Shown here: positions 13,954 through 23,165 of the stretch, in pieces
Numbering within the stretch: the stretch's first letter is position 1
Layout of the letters: each line of letters starts with the position of its first letter
Origin: Nocardia carnea
GTDB lineage: Bacteria; Actinomycetota; Actinomycetes; Mycobacteriales; Mycobacteriaceae
Length of the DNA stretch: 64,000 nucleotides
Assembly (NCBI RefSeq): GCF_029868325.1
Contig: NZ_JARWNW010000233.1
Coordinates: 1 to 64,000 of the forward strand
Direction: 5' to 3'
Notes under the pieces: generated by a model
The model's input: the letters and a program-made list of their open reading frames with translations, nothing else
Told to the model about the DNA's origin: nothing
Database searches by the model: none
Made by a program: the position numbers and the translations under genes

Positions 13954-14655
13954 ATGAACCGCAAGCATTCCCGTACCGCGGCAGCGATCACCATAGCGTC
14001 AGTGGCCGCGGCCGCTGCCGTGCTCGGCACCCCGGCCCGTGCCGCGCCCGGCCAGGTCGATGTCGGCGGAATGCACCTGGTCGCATCGGTGGATTCGGCG
14101 AATTCGGTCCCCGCCGGCGATATCGCGGCGGGTGTCCCGTTCAGCCACGCGACCAAGGTTTCCGGGAACTTCTCGGTCGCCCTGGACGGAACACCGGCGC
14201 TGCAGGGAGGCCGGATCGTGGTGGGATATCTGGTGGGTTGCGCGGTGGATGTCTCCGAGGGCATGTCGATTGCGATCGTCCCGGAAATCGGTGGCGGCGC
14301 TTCGATCGCGCCCTATACGGAACTCGAGGTCGCCACGACCTTCGAGGAGGGCGCCGCACCTGTTGTCACGGTCGCGCCGCTCGTCGGTGTGGAGCCCAGC
14401 GTCGGAGTCGAATCGGCGCTCGCCGGCGAAGTGGGGGTCAATCTGGCGCCGGGGACGGTGGCGCCGGTGGTCGTCGGCGAAACCGAGCTGACGCCGGAGA
14501 CGACCTTCCCGTTCACCTTCGCGCACGCCGACACCCCGTTGAATATCGACGGGTGCCTCTCCCCGGCCTCGGCCATGCCCTTCGTCACCGTCGACGCCCG
14601 AACCCCGGGCGGCGCTGCCCAAACCACCGGCTACGGAACCGCTTTCCAGTTCTGA
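13954..14655 (+). CDS. MspA-family porin
   Basis: A 233-residue secreted protein with a signal peptide ending near TPARAAPGQVD. The mature part reads VDVGGMHLVASVDSAN, FSHATKVSGNFSVALDG, GGRIVVGYLVGCAVDVSEG, then alternating polar/hydrophobic strands and a C-terminal ...TGYGTAFQF ending in Phe. This is the layout of MspA-like porins, octameric channels of the mycolic outer membrane. Start ATG 13954 follows TGGAGC; an upstream ATG at 13927 would spoil the signal peptide. Two Cys residues (GCAVDV and DGCLSP) probably form a disulfide. The gene is convergent with a small secreted protein, with a hairpin between. Confidence 0.85.
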   Translation: MNRKHSRTAAAITIASVAAAAAVLGTPARAAPGQVDVGGMHLVASVDSANSVPAGDIAAGVPFSHATKVSGNFSVALDGTPALQGGRIVVGYLVGCAVDVSEGMSIAIVPEIGGGASIAPYTELEVATTFEEGAAPVVTVAPLVGVEPSVGVESALAGEVGVNLAPGTVAPVVVGETELTPETTFPFTFAHADTPLNIDGCLSPASAMPFVTVDARTPGGAAQTTGYGTAFQF

Positions 14656-14675
14656 CCCATCGGCCGGTTCGCCGG

Positions 14676-14718
14676 CCCGAGCGGACCGGCCTCGCTGCGT
14701 GCGGCCGGTCCGCTCGGG
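14676..14718. terminator. Perfect 16-bp hairpin between convergent genes
   Basis: CCCGAGCGGACCGGCC and its exact complement at 14703-14718 are separated by an 11-nt loop. It lies between the porin gene (plus) and a secreted-protein gene (minus) and could terminate both. Confidence 0.78.
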
Positions 14719-14719
14719 G

Positions 14720-15151
14720 TCAGGGGAGCGGCAGACAGGTACTGCCGGCGCCGACGCCGTATCCGGTCACATCGACCTCGATGTATTTCGCGGAGGTGTA
14801 CTGCCCGGGAGTGAACTGCTGGGCGGTGATGTTCTGGCGACCCGTGTGCTCGGGCGTCCATGCGAACGTCGCCGTCCCGTTCTCGGGGTGGTAGGTGGCC
14901 TGGCCGAGACGCACACCACCGCCCGGTACTCCGCCCCCACTGTTGATGATCGTGACCTCGCCCGCCTCGGAGGGTGGCGCGTCGACCGCAGCCGTCACCG
15001 TATAACTGCAACCCACCCGCAGACCTTCCGGTCCGGCCGCGACTTTCACCTCGGTGACCTCCGCACCGGCTCCCGGCGCAGCCAGTACCGTTACGAGACC
15101 GGCGATACCGAGAGCCGCGGTAGAGCCGAACAGCCGGATGGATTTACGCAT
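14720..15151 (-). CDS. Small secreted Ig-like protein
   Basis: A 143-residue exported protein with signal peptide 1-30 (AAPGAGAEV). The mature part has two Cys (VGCSYTV and the near-terminal STCLPLP) and strands typical of a bacterial Ig-like fold, including GTATFAWTPEHTGRQNITAQQ, which resembles big-domain adhesin or periplasmic Ig modules. No catalytic motif is seen. A GAGAAAGG ribosome site precedes ATG 15151. It is probably a cell-surface or secreted structural protein; the function is unknown. Confidence 0.7.
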   Translation of the reverse strand: MRKSIRLFGSTAALGIAGLVTVLAAPGAGAEVTEVKVAAGPEGLRVGCSYTVTAAVDAPPSEAGEVTIINSGGGVPGGGVRLGQATYHPENGTATFAWTPEHTGRQNITAQQFTPGQYTSAKYIEVDVTGYGVGAGSTCLPLP

Positions 15152-15274
15152 ACATTGACCTTTCTCGTCATATGGTCGGACCCTTCGAGTGTGTCACGCG
15201 GCCGGAGGTGATCTCAGCGCGGCGTCACCGCGAGATGATCGATTGAATGACGTAAACGCCTGGGGGCCAGCAAT

Positions 15275-15925
15275 TTACATGCGGGTGCTGACGCGGCGGT
15301 GCTTCGCGAGCGCGTAGAGGGTCACCAGCGGCTTCAACGGGATCCACTCCGCGAACCGATACTCCGAACCCCGGGCCAGGCGGTCCGCCAGATACCGCCG
15401 GGCTTTCTCGGCGTGGACGGGCAGTGACACGATTTTGATCCGGTCTGCGTCCTCCAGGTACGGAATCGCGAACGCGACGTTCTGCCAGGTGCTGCGGCTC
15501 TTCTCCTCGAGTACCGGCTCGCCGCGGTACCCCCGGATATCGATTGCGTAATCGGCCATGAGCGCGGCCTCGGACCGCGGTCCCGCGCAGGCTCCGCCCG
15601 AAAGGACGAGCGTGCTGCCGGCAGCCGCCGGATCGAGGGATCGCAGGCCCGCTCGTACGCGCCAGCGGTTCATGGCGTTGGCGCGGGTGCCGCTGTTCCG
15701 GTAGCCGAGAACGAGGACGGCTTCGGCGCCACCGGTAGCGGTCCCGGTGAACCTGCGGGAGGCGCGCCAGTTCGTCCACTCGCCCCAGAGCAGGAACAGC
15801 AGCGTGGCGGCGATGGCGATCCGAGTCCGTTTCCGCACCCTTCCAGTCAAGCACGTCGCAGTGCGCCATCTTGTTGGACGCTTGACCGTCTCCGCGTCTT
15901 CACCGAAGCGTCTCGAACGGCTCAT
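15275..15925 (-). CDS. YdcF/DUF218-family membrane protein
   Basis: Up to 216 residues: a basic N-terminus, one helix (IAIAATLLFLLWGEW) and a DUF218 domain with EAVLVLGYRNSGTRAN, STLVLSGGACAGPRSEAALMADYA and a LEEKSRSTWQNVAFA segment, the usual E-x-S-x-x-T-x-x-N core. Related proteins (YdcF, SanA, ElyC) affect envelope integrity and may bind nucleotides or lipid-linked substrates. The N-terminus is uncertain: GTG 15838, with GGAAGG just before it, would remove 29 non-conserved residues. It is divergent from the esterase-like lipoprotein. Confidence 0.75.
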   Translation of the reverse strand: MSRSRRFGEDAETVKRPTRWRTATCLTGRVRKRTRIAIAATLLFLLWGEWTNWRASRRFTGTATGGAEAVLVLGYRNSGTRANAMNRWRVRAGLRSLDPAAAGSTLVLSGGACAGPRSEAALMADYAIDIRGYRGEPVLEEKSRSTWQNVAFAIPYLEDADRIKIVSLPVHAEKARRYLADRLARGSEYRFAEWIPLKPLVTLYALAKHRRVSTRM

Positions 15926-15975
15926 CTGGTCGCGTCAAGCTCACGCGACTACCTGGCAGAGCTGAATGAGGACCT

Positions 15976-18282
15976 ATGACGACGTCGAAGACGAGCCGAG
16001 TGGTGGCAGTAGCCGCCGCCGTAACACTGTTGGCCGCCGCCTGCTCGGGCGACGAGCACGACGGAGCCGGTTCGTCGACCGCGTGGCGACTGCCGGACGC
16101 CGAGCGTTACCACCGGGCGGCCACGTATCCCGTGTACCTGAACCGCCCGGCCGGGGAAGCTGCCGATACCGAGACGGTCGCGGAGATATCCACGGTCACG
16201 CCGGACGGCAATACCGTCATCTACACCGATGCCACCGCCAAACGTATCGGATTCCTGGATATCCGCGATCCGGCCCGGCCCGCCGGCCTGGGCACACTCT
16301 CGGTGGCCGAGCTGGGACATGCGGACGATCAGCCCACGTCGGTGGTCGCGCACGGCGAGTTCGTGCTGGTGGTGGTCGACACCACCGGCGATGACTACGC
16401 GAAGCCCTCGGGCCGTGTCGATATCGTGCGGGTCGCCGACCGTAGTCGCGTGCACAGTATCGATCTCGATGGGCAACCGGATTCGATCGCCATCAGCCCG
16501 GACGGCGCGTTTGCCGCCATCGCGATGGAGAATCAGCGCGACGAGGAATTCACCCCGGCCGGTGGCGAGGAAGGGGATCTGCCGCAGCCGCCGACCGGAT
16601 TCGTACAACTGATCGATCTCACCGGTGCGCCGGATGCGTGGACGGCGCGGAAGGTCGATTTCGATACGGCGGCGGCGCGGGCCGCGGGCCTGGATACCCC
16701 CGAAGATCTCGAACCCGAATACGTGAGCATCAACTCCCGCGGTCAGGTCGCGGTGACGCTGCAGGAGAACAACGGGATCGCCGTGATCGACGGAACCACG
16801 GGCGAGGTGACCTCGATTTTCGATGCCGGGTCGGTGGCCGTGGACGGTGTCGATACTGCGGAAGACGGTGTGCTGGACCAGACCGGATCGGTTCCCGGCA
16901 GTCCCCGCGAACCCGACGCGATCGGCTGGATCGGTGACGACCATCTGGCCACCGCCAACGAGGGGGACTGGAAGGGCGGCGCCCGCGGCTGGTCGATCTT
17001 CGACGCCGCGACCGGTGCGGTGGTGTGGGACGCCGGTAATTCGTTCGAACAGCTCGCCGTGCAGACCGGCCTGCATACCGAAGGGCGTGCCGAAGCCAAG
17101 GGCCCGGAGCCGGAGGGACTCGCGATCACCGAGGTCGGCGGGCGGCCGGTCGCCTTGGTCGCCGCGGAACGCAGCAATTTCGTCGCTGTGTACGACATCG
17201 GCGATGTCACCGCCCCGAAATTTCTCCAGCTCCTGCCGACCACCCCGGGCCCGGAAGGGATCGTGCCCGTCCCGCAGCGAGATCTGCTGGTGATCGCCTC
17301 GGAGAACGATGACGCCGAGGCCCGGGTGCGCGCCGCCGTGAACATCTACGGATTCGGCGACGCCTTCGCGGCGGGCGCGGGAACACCGGCGTTCCCGTCG
17401 ATCGTCGCGGCCGAGGTCGACGGCACCCCGATCGGATGGGGTGCGCTGGGCGCCTTGTCCGCCGACCCCGCCGATGCGAACCGGCTGTTCACCGCAACCG
17501 ATAACGCCTACGGCCCGGCGCGGATACTCGGTGTGGACATCACGGATTCGCCCGCGGTCATCGATCGTGAGCTGGCGATCACCGAGAACGGAGCACCGGT
17601 CGCCCTCGATATCGAAGGGTTGTCGGCCCGGCCCGACGGCGGGTTCGTACTGGCTGTCGAGGGGGAAGAGGGCTCTGGAAACGAGCTGGTCACTGTTGCC
17701 GCGGACGGCAGTATCGAGCAACGGGTCGCGTTACCCGCCGATATCGCGGCCGGGCTGGGCGGTCAGGGGCTCGAAGGAGTCGCGGTCGACGGTGACGCGA
17801 TCTGGATGGTGTTGCAGCGCGAACTCGAGGGTGATCCGAACGGCGTCGCCCGGATCGGTCGCTACACACCGGCGAGCGGCGAGTGGGAATGGTTCGGCTA
17901 CCGGCTGGAGAAGACCGACGCCGAAGGGGATTGGATCGGGCTCTCCGAAATCGCTGTGCACGACGGCGGATTGCTGGTGCTCGAACGCGATAAGTTGAAC
18001 GGCCGCGACGCAGCTCTCAAAGCGATCTACCGCATCGATATCCCGGCCGGCGGCGGTGTGGCAACAGCCGGCGAAGTCCCGGAGGTGCTGCCGAAGACGC
18101 TGCTGCATGATCTGCTGCCGGATCTACAGGCCACCAATGGGTTCGTTCAGGAAAAAGTCGAGGGTCTCACTGTCGGCGGTAATGGGAACCTGTACGTGGT
18201 CACCGATAACGATGGGCTCGACGACGCCAACGGGGAAACCGTGTTCCTGGATCTCGGACCTGCCGGTGCGTCCGGGAACTGA
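15976..18282 (+). CDS. Esterase-like (phytase-type) beta-propeller lipoprotein
   Basis: A 768-residue lipoprotein: signal peptide with lipobox LAAAC, lipidated Cys23, then an acidic linker. The first ~400 residues show repeated propeller blades (PDSIAISPDGAFAAIAMEN; PEGLAITEVGGRPVALVAAERS; PEGIVPVPQRDLLVIASEND) as in alkaline-phosphatase-associated choice-of-anchor proteins. The C-terminal ~330 residues match the esterase-like activity of phytase domain (DIEGLSARPDGGFVLAVEGE; GLEGVAVDGDAIWMVLQREL). ATG 15976 follows ATGAGGA. It probably acts on phosphorylated or ester substrates outside the membrane; the substrate is unknown. Confidence 0.82.
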   Translation: MTTSKTSRVVAVAAAVTLLAAACSGDEHDGAGSSTAWRLPDAERYHRAATYPVYLNRPAGEAADTETVAEISTVTPDGNTVIYTDATAKRIGFLDIRDPARPAGLGTLSVAELGHADDQPTSVVAHGEFVLVVVDTTGDDYAKPSGRVDIVRVADRSRVHSIDLDGQPDSIAISPDGAFAAIAMENQRDEEFTPAGGEEGDLPQPPTGFVQLIDLTGAPDAWTARKVDFDTAAARAAGLDTPEDLEPEYVSINSRGQVAVTLQENNGIAVIDGTTGEVTSIFDAGSVAVDGVDTAEDGVLDQTGSVPGSPREPDAIGWIGDDHLATANEGDWKGGARGWSIFDAATGAVVWDAGNSFEQLAVQTGLHTEGRAEAKGPEPEGLAITEVGGRPVALVAAERSNFVAVYDIGDVTAPKFLQLLPTTPGPEGIVPVPQRDLLVIASENDDAEARVRAAVNIYGFGDAFAAGAGTPAFPSIVAAEVDGTPIGWGALGALSADPADANRLFTATDNAYGPARILGVDITDSPAVIDRELAITENGAPVALDIEGLSARPDGGFVLAVEGEEGSGNELVTVAADGSIEQRVALPADIAAGLGGQGLEGVAVDGDAIWMVLQRELEGDPNGVARIGRYTPASGEWEWFGYRLEKTDAEGDWIGLSEIAVHDGGLLVLERDKLNGRDAALKAIYRIDIPAGGGVATAGEVPEVLPKTLLHDLLPDLQATNGFVQEKVEGLTVGGNGNLYVVTDNDGLDDANGETVFLDLGPAGASGN

Positions 18283-18497
18283 CGGCGGAACCAGATCGGG
18301 CCACATCGAGAGAGGCTGTGCTGTAGGGGGAGTCGCGTGATGCTCGGCCGGCACGAGGGATCGCGCCGGCGCAGGCCGTTGTATGCCCGCCCTGGCAGGC
18401 GCATACCCGGCCGATTCCGGCCCCGCACCGGTCCGGCGGATGTCTCCGGCCGGTCGTGGTCCGATCTGCCGGACACGCCCCCACGGTGCAGCTGAGG

Positions 18498-19352
18498 TCA
18501 GACAAGAGGTTTGCCCAGCTCGCGGCGCCTTCTCATATCCGCGAGATGCCGGTTCAGCGGGTACATTCGCCACTGTTCGGGGCCGGCCGCCGTGACGAAC
18601 CCGATACCGCGCATGACCAGCTCGAAGGCGCGCTGGCGCCGCGGGCCCCAGTCCAGGCCCAATTCGTCGCGGAAACGTTGTGGCAGGAATCCGGTGGTGA
18701 AGAACCTGTTGATCCGGCGGAAGGCCAGCTGTTCGAGCCGGCCGTAGGGGCCCAGATCGACAACTTGGCCGAGAAGATAGGTTTTGACCTCGTCGTCCAG
18801 TGAGATTTCGGCGCTCTTGCGCTCCCAGTATTCGGCGAATGCGGCGCGGTCGGCGGGCCACATGTCCGGGCGCATCTGCAGGGTGGTGCCGAATCGGGCC
18901 GATTCGCGGTACAGCTCGTCGGCATCCGCGTCGCTCAGGGGACCGAAGAGGTAGGTCACCGAATCGACGACGCCCTTGTAGATGCAGGCCGCGACCCACA
19001 GTTGCAGTTCCGGGTCGAACGCGTTGTATTCCACCGGACTGCCGGGTCGCGAGCGCACATGCCGATGGGACGTATTCGTCGCGGCACGGTATGCCTCGCG
19101 CTCCTCGTCGGTTCCGAGCATGGCGACGGCGAGGTAGGTCAGCGTGGTGCGCCCGCGTTTGCGCGGGTGGAGATCGAATCGCCCGCTGTCGACCGTGCTC
19201 TCGACCACGCCGCGGCCGACCGGGGCCAGGCTCAGTTGCATGATGACATTCGCCGGTCCGCCGAGCAGTGCGCCCGGGCCGGCCATATTTCTGCGGCGTG
19301 GTTCCGCATCGGATTGCGGTGTGTGCGGCTTCGTCGACGCTGGGCGCGGCAT
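18498..19352 (-). CDS. Oxygenase MpaB-family protein (DUF2236)
   Basis: About 284 residues. Motifs AGPGALLGGPANVIMQLSLAPVGRGVVEST, a central RHVRSRPGSPVEYNAFDPELQLWVAACIY and a tail ending RRRELGKPLV are typical of DUF2236/MpaB-family proteins, related to the latex-clearing protein Lcp; the conserved Arg/His in the middle is thought to bind heme b. I chose ATG 19352, preceded by CAGGGGGTCGAG; an upstream start at 19385 would overlap the divergent operator. It is divergent from a PaaX-type regulator with a perfect inverted repeat between them, so control by that regulator is plausible. Confidence 0.8.
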   Translation of the reverse strand: MPRPASTKPHTPQSDAEPRRRNMAGPGALLGGPANVIMQLSLAPVGRGVVESTVDSGRFDLHPRKRGRTTLTYLAVAMLGTDEEREAYRAATNTSHRHVRSRPGSPVEYNAFDPELQLWVAACIYKGVVDSVTYLFGPLSDADADELYRESARFGTTLQMRPDMWPADRAAFAEYWERKSAEISLDDEVKTYLLGQVVDLGPYGRLEQLAFRRINRFFTTGFLPQRFRDELGLDWGPRRQRAFELVMRGIGFVTAAGPEQWRMYPLNRHLADMRRRRELGKPLV

Positions 19353-19369
19353 CTCGACCCCCTGAATGA

Positions 19370-19398
19370 GTGAGAGGATTACCATTGAATTCTCTCAC
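19370..19398. promoter_or_regulatory. Inverted repeat between mpaB-like and paaX-like genes
   Basis: Perfect 7-bp arms GTGAGAG and CTCTCAC with a 15-bp spacer, placed just upstream of the MpaB-family start. It is a candidate operator for the adjacent PaaX-type regulator. Confidence 0.45.
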
Positions 19399-19483
19399 AT
19401 CGGGTGGGGTGATTCAACGGAGCCGTCGCCGCCGGCCGGCGCCTGCTGTCGCTGCGTGGACGTCCGGGGTGTGGCCTGGTCGA

Positions 19484-19489
19484 TACGAT
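19484..19489 (+). promoter_or_regulatory. -10 hexamer TACGAT, leaderless start
   Basis: TACGAT ends 6 nt before ATG 19496 without a Shine-Dalgarno sequence, fixing the start of the PaaX-type gene. Confidence 0.5.
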
Positions 19490-19495
19490 CGGCCC

Positions 19496-20254
19496 ATGTC
19501 TGCGTCTCCCGCCCGGGTCCGGGCGCTCACCGCGCGTTCGGCGATCCTGAGCGTGCTGCTCGGATCGCATCCGGCGCAGGCCCCGGCCGGCTGGATCGTC
19601 CGGGTCGGCGCGGGGCTGGGATTACAGGAATCCGCGGTGCGGGCCGCGTTGACCCGGATGGTCGCCGCCGGTGATCTCGAACGTGGTGCCGACGCGACCT
19701 ACCGGCTGTCCGAACGGCTGGCCGAACGCCAGCGGCGGCAGGACCGGGCGATCTCGCCGGACCTCCGCGCGTGGCAGGGCGGATGGATCCTCGCGGTCGT
19801 GACCGTCGGCGCCACCGATTCCACCGATCGCGCCGCATTCCGGGAAACCTTGCGGCTGGCCCGGTTCGGCGAACTCCGCGAAGGCGTCTGGTGCCGCCCG
19901 GACAATATCGCCGCCGACCTCCCCGAAGCGGCCCGGCAGCGAGTGGATCTGTTCACCGGGCGACCGGAGGAACCGGCCGTCGCACTGGCCGGCCGCCTGT
20001 TCGCGCCGGACCGGTGGGCCCGCCGCGCCCGGGAATTGCTCGGTGCCCTCGACGGCGCCGAGGCGATCGGGGCCCGTTTCGAAGTCGCGGCAGCGGTCGT
20101 ACGCCATCTCCTCGACGATCCGGTGCTACCGCCGGACCTGTTGCCGCAGGATTGGCCCGGCGCGGCCATCCGTGCGCGCTACGAAGTGTTCCGCGCCGAG
20201 TTCCAGGCCTTCGCCGATGGTCTCGTGGAAGAGAACCCGGTAAGGCCGCAGTGA
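19496..20254 (+). CDS. PaaX-family transcriptional regulator
   Basis: A 252-residue regulator with an N-terminal winged helix (ARSAILSVLLGSHPAQAPAGWIVRVGAGLGLQESAVRAALTRMVAAGDLER) and the PaaX C-terminal region (REGVWCRPDN, RWARRARELLGAL, FEVAAAVVRHLLDDPVLPPDLLPQDWPG). PaaX proteins repress catabolic genes and are usually released by an acyl-CoA. The short 6-nt leader after TACGAT sets the start. No phenylacetate genes are nearby; the closest divergent target is the MpaB-family gene. Its 3' end is convergent with the AidB-like flavoprotein. Confidence 0.85.
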   Translation: MSASPARVRALTARSAILSVLLGSHPAQAPAGWIVRVGAGLGLQESAVRAALTRMVAAGDLERGADATYRLSERLAERQRRQDRAISPDLRAWQGGWILAVVTVGATDSTDRAAFRETLRLARFGELREGVWCRPDNIAADLPEAARQRVDLFTGRPEEPAVALAGRLFAPDRWARRARELLGALDGAEAIGARFEVAAAVVRHLLDDPVLPPDLLPQDWPGAAIRARYEVFRAEFQAFADGLVEENPVRPQ

Positions 20255-20303
20255 GGCCGGTCTGCGGTCCCGTCGCAGCCCGAAACCAGTTCTCCTCCGG
20301 TGG

Positions 20304-21935
20304 TCAGCCGACCTTCGGAGTCAGCCGTTCGATGATCGCGCCGGTGTCCAGGCCCACCGGCAGGGTGCCGAAGACGTCGCCGCGGTCGCCCCCGAGCCGG
20401 GAGCGGGTGAAACCTTCGGCGACAGCGGGATGCCCGTAGCGGACCAGCAGCGAACCCTGTAGCACCAGGGCCATATCGCCGACGATCCGGCGGGCACGAT
20501 GCGGCAATGTGTCGAGGTCGGTGAACTCGGTCTCCAGCCGGCCGATCGCGGTATCGAGCGCGGAATCGGCGCCGGCGGCCAGTTTGACCTCGTCGAGGAA
20601 CGCGGTGAGTGTCGCCGGCTGTTTGGCGAGCGCGCGCAGAACGTCCAGCGCGGCGACATTGCCCGAACCCTCCCATACCGACATCAGGGGCGCCTCCCGG
20701 TACAGCCGCGGCATCCGGGAATCCTCGACATAGCCGTTGCCGCCCAGGCATTCCAGGGCTTCGGCCGCGTGGATGGGCCCGCGTTTGCACACGTAGTACT
20801 TGCTCACCGCGAGACTGATGCGGCGCAGCAGGTCGGCGGCCTCGTCACCGGTGGTGGCGCGGTCGGTGAGTTCGGCCAGCCACAGGGCAGCCGTGGTCGC
20901 GCCCTCGGCCTCGATGGCCAGATCGGCCAGGACATTGCGCATGAGTGGCTGGTCCACGAGGTTCGCACCGAACGCGCGGCGGTGCTGGGCGTGGTGGATC
21001 GCCATGATGGTTCCGGTGCGCATACCCGTGGCCGAGGCGAGGGTGCAGTCGAGGCGGGTCAGGTTGACCATCTCGATGATCGTGGGCACGCCGCGGCCCT
21101 CGTCGCCGACCAGCCAGCCCACGGTGTTGTCGTATTCGACCTCGCTGCTGGCATTGGAGTGATTACCCAGCTTGTCCTTGAGCCGCTGCAGGTGGAAGGG
21201 GTTGCGGGTGCCGTCGGGCAGCACACGGGGCACGAAGAAGCAGGACAACCCGCCGGGTGCCTGTGCCAGCGCGAGGAAGAAATCCGACATCGGCGCGGAG
21301 GTGAACCATTTGTGCCCGGTGATCCGGTAGGTGCCGTCGGGCTGCGGGACCGCGGTGGTGGTGTTGGCCCGGACATCGGACCCGCCCTGTTTCTCGGTCA
21401 TCGACATGCCGGCGATGAGTCCGGGCTTATCGGCGAGCGGGCGCAGAACGGGGTCGTAGTCCCGGCTGGTCAGTAGTGGTTCGTACCGGGCGGACAGTTC
21501 GGCGTTCGCGCGCAGGGCCGGGACGACGGCATAGGTCATCGAGATCGGGCAGCCGTGCCCGGCGTCGACCTGTGACCACACGCTCGTCTTCGCCGCCCGC
21601 ACCAGATGTGGTGCGGGCCGGGGATCGGCCCAGGGGGCGCCGTGCAGGCCGAAGCGGACCGCATGCCGCATCAGCTCGTGGTAGCTGGGGTCGTAGCGGA
21701 CCTCGTCGATGCGGTGACCGTAGCGATCGTGCGTCTGCAGCACCGGCTGGTGTTCCTCGGCGAGGTCGCCGAGTTCCTGGGCGTGGGCGCTACCGGCCGC
21801 CCGGCCGATCTCGTGCAGTTCGTCGAGGGCATGGCCGGCGCCGGCGCGTTCCAGGGCCTCGAGGATGACGGGCACCTCGGCGGCGTCGTAATCGACCAGC
21901 GGGGGGACCTGGTTGGTCACGGTATGGGTGGGCAC
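20304..21935 (-). CDS. AidB-like acyl-CoA dehydrogenase
   Basis: A 543-residue flavoprotein of the acyl-CoA dehydrogenase superfamily. GTG 21935 follows AAGGAG. The sequence shows LIAGMSMTEKQGGSDVRANTTTA, HKWFTSAPMSDFFLALAQ, and the C-terminal CLGGNGYVEDSRMPRLYREAPLMSVWEGSGNVAALDVLRAL. The N-terminal ~180-residue extension and the ...VEDSRMPRLYREAP...WEGSGNV block are features of AidB, the E. coli alkylation-response protein, which also shows weak isovaleryl-CoA dehydrogenase activity. No ada or alkA gene is adjacent. Function in alkylation protection or in short-chain acyl-CoA oxidation is not resolved by sequence. Confidence 0.85.
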   Translation of the reverse strand: MPTHTVTNQVPPLVDYDAAEVPVILEALERAGAGHALDELHEIGRAAGSAHAQELGDLAEEHQPVLQTHDRYGHRIDEVRYDPSYHELMRHAVRFGLHGAPWADPRPAPHLVRAAKTSVWSQVDAGHGCPISMTYAVVPALRANAELSARYEPLLTSRDYDPVLRPLADKPGLIAGMSMTEKQGGSDVRANTTTAVPQPDGTYRITGHKWFTSAPMSDFFLALAQAPGGLSCFFVPRVLPDGTRNPFHLQRLKDKLGNHSNASSEVEYDNTVGWLVGDEGRGVPTIIEMVNLTRLDCTLASATGMRTGTIMAIHHAQHRRAFGANLVDQPLMRNVLADLAIEAEGATTAALWLAELTDRATTGDEAADLLRRISLAVSKYYVCKRGPIHAAEALECLGGNGYVEDSRMPRLYREAPLMSVWEGSGNVAALDVLRALAKQPATLTAFLDEVKLAAGADSALDTAIGRLETEFTDLDTLPHRARRIVGDMALVLQGSLLVRYGHPAVAEGFTRSRLGGDRGDVFGTLPVGLDTGAIIERLTPKVG

Positions 21936-22282
21936 GGCTTCTCCTTCGCCTACGAGGAACCAGGCGGTGCGGCAGGCTGGGCGCACCGTCCGTTATTACC
22001 ATTCTGGAGCGCGCGATGAAATTGTGCAATGCCGAGCTGTCGTAGCCTGCTGTCGGCATCGCCCGGATATCACCGGCCTGCCGGACACTGCTCGTACTGC
22101 TCGGTCCGGAGGTGGATGGGTGGTCACTCGCTGGGTGGCCGACCGTACGCCGATAACCGGGCAGGCATAACCCCGGAAAACATCCCCGGCCGGTTATATC
22201 CCGCCGCGACTTGAGTATGCCGTTACGGCACAGGTTCCACTGGAGGCATCGCAACAGTCCGCACAGTCGGGAGGACGGAATC
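21936..22282. other. Divergent intergenic region, no gene seen
   Basis: It separates the AidB-like gene from the DUF3159 gene. Apart from the two ribosome sites at its edges I see only a short ATTG-TG-CAAT dyad and no convincing operator, terminator or reading frame. Confidence 0.35.
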
Positions 22283-22954
22283 ATGATCGACCACAAGGAC
22301 CTTCGCGCGGCGGCAGAACCCACCGGTCCCGCGCCTGCCGCCGACAGGCCTGCCGTACCGCCGACAGTGCTCGACCAGATGGGCGGGCCCCTGGGCTTCG
22401 TCTACTCGACCGTCCCGGTAGTCGTCTTCGTCGCGGCGAACTCGGTACTTCCACTGGCGGCGACGGTCGGTGTTTCGGTCGCGGTCGCGCTTGCGCTGAC
22501 GGTGTTCCGGATGTGGCGCGGGGAGCGGTTCTCCTCGGCCATCGGTGGGCTGCTCGGTCTCGCGGCGGCCGTGGGGATCGTGCTGTGGACCGGGTCGGCG
22601 AAGGATTTCTTCGTTATCGGGATCTGGGCCGCGCTGGCCGGTTTCGTGGTCGCGTCCGCCTCGCTGCTGGTCCGCCGCCCGCTGACCGGCGTTGTCTGGA
22701 ATCTCGTCCACGGCGGTAAGCACGCCTGGCGCGAGGACAAGGTCGCGCTGCGGGCGCACGATATCGCCACCGCAGCCGCGGCGCTGGTCTTCGGCGCCCG
22801 GTTCGTGGTGAAGGAATGGTTGTATCTCACCGATTCCACGACCTGGCTCGCCGTCGCGAAGATTGCCATGGGCACTCCGTTGACCGTGCTGGCCGCACTC
22901 GTCGTCGTCTGGGCGTTCCGGCGCACCACGAAACGTTTCCTCCCACAGCCCTGA
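22283..22954 (+). CDS. DUF3159 membrane protein
   Basis: A 223-residue membrane protein with about six helices after a ~45-residue cytoplasmic N-terminus. The sequence LDQMGGPLGFVYSTVPVVVFVAANSVLPL, the ASASLLVRRPLTGVVWNL segment and FVVKEWLYLTDSTTWLAVAKIAMGTPLT are typical of actinobacterial DUF3159 proteins. No function is established. ATG 22283 follows GGGAGGACGG. It has no obvious operon partner. Confidence 0.85.
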   Translation: MIDHKDLRAAAEPTGPAPAADRPAVPPTVLDQMGGPLGFVYSTVPVVVFVAANSVLPLAATVGVSVAVALALTVFRMWRGERFSSAIGGLLGLAAAVGIVLWTGSAKDFFVIGIWAALAGFVVASASLLVRRPLTGVVWNLVHGGKHAWREDKVALRAHDIATAAAALVFGARFVVKEWLYLTDSTTWLAVAKIAMGTPLTVLAALVVVWAFRRTTKRFLPQP

Positions 22955-23165
22955 CTGCGCTCCGCTCGGACTCCCCAGTCCGCCTTCGGCCCCTCGACCG
23001 TCCGCCTCGATGCGGGACTGAGCCTCGACTCCTGACCCAGCTCAGGCCTGCACGATGCCGGCCCCTGCGGTGCTGGGCGCGCAGCGGCCTCGCCGCAGCC
23101 GTGAACCATTGGCCGGCGGCCGCACCGAGCCGGCGATCAGCACGCCCGGGGCACCGGAGGACCGG

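Noticed and set aside
14641-14720. Insertion-sequence end suggested by perfect 16-bp inverted repeats
   Set aside because: The arms are 11 nt apart and sit between two convergent stops, so a terminator is the simpler reading; no transposase is near.
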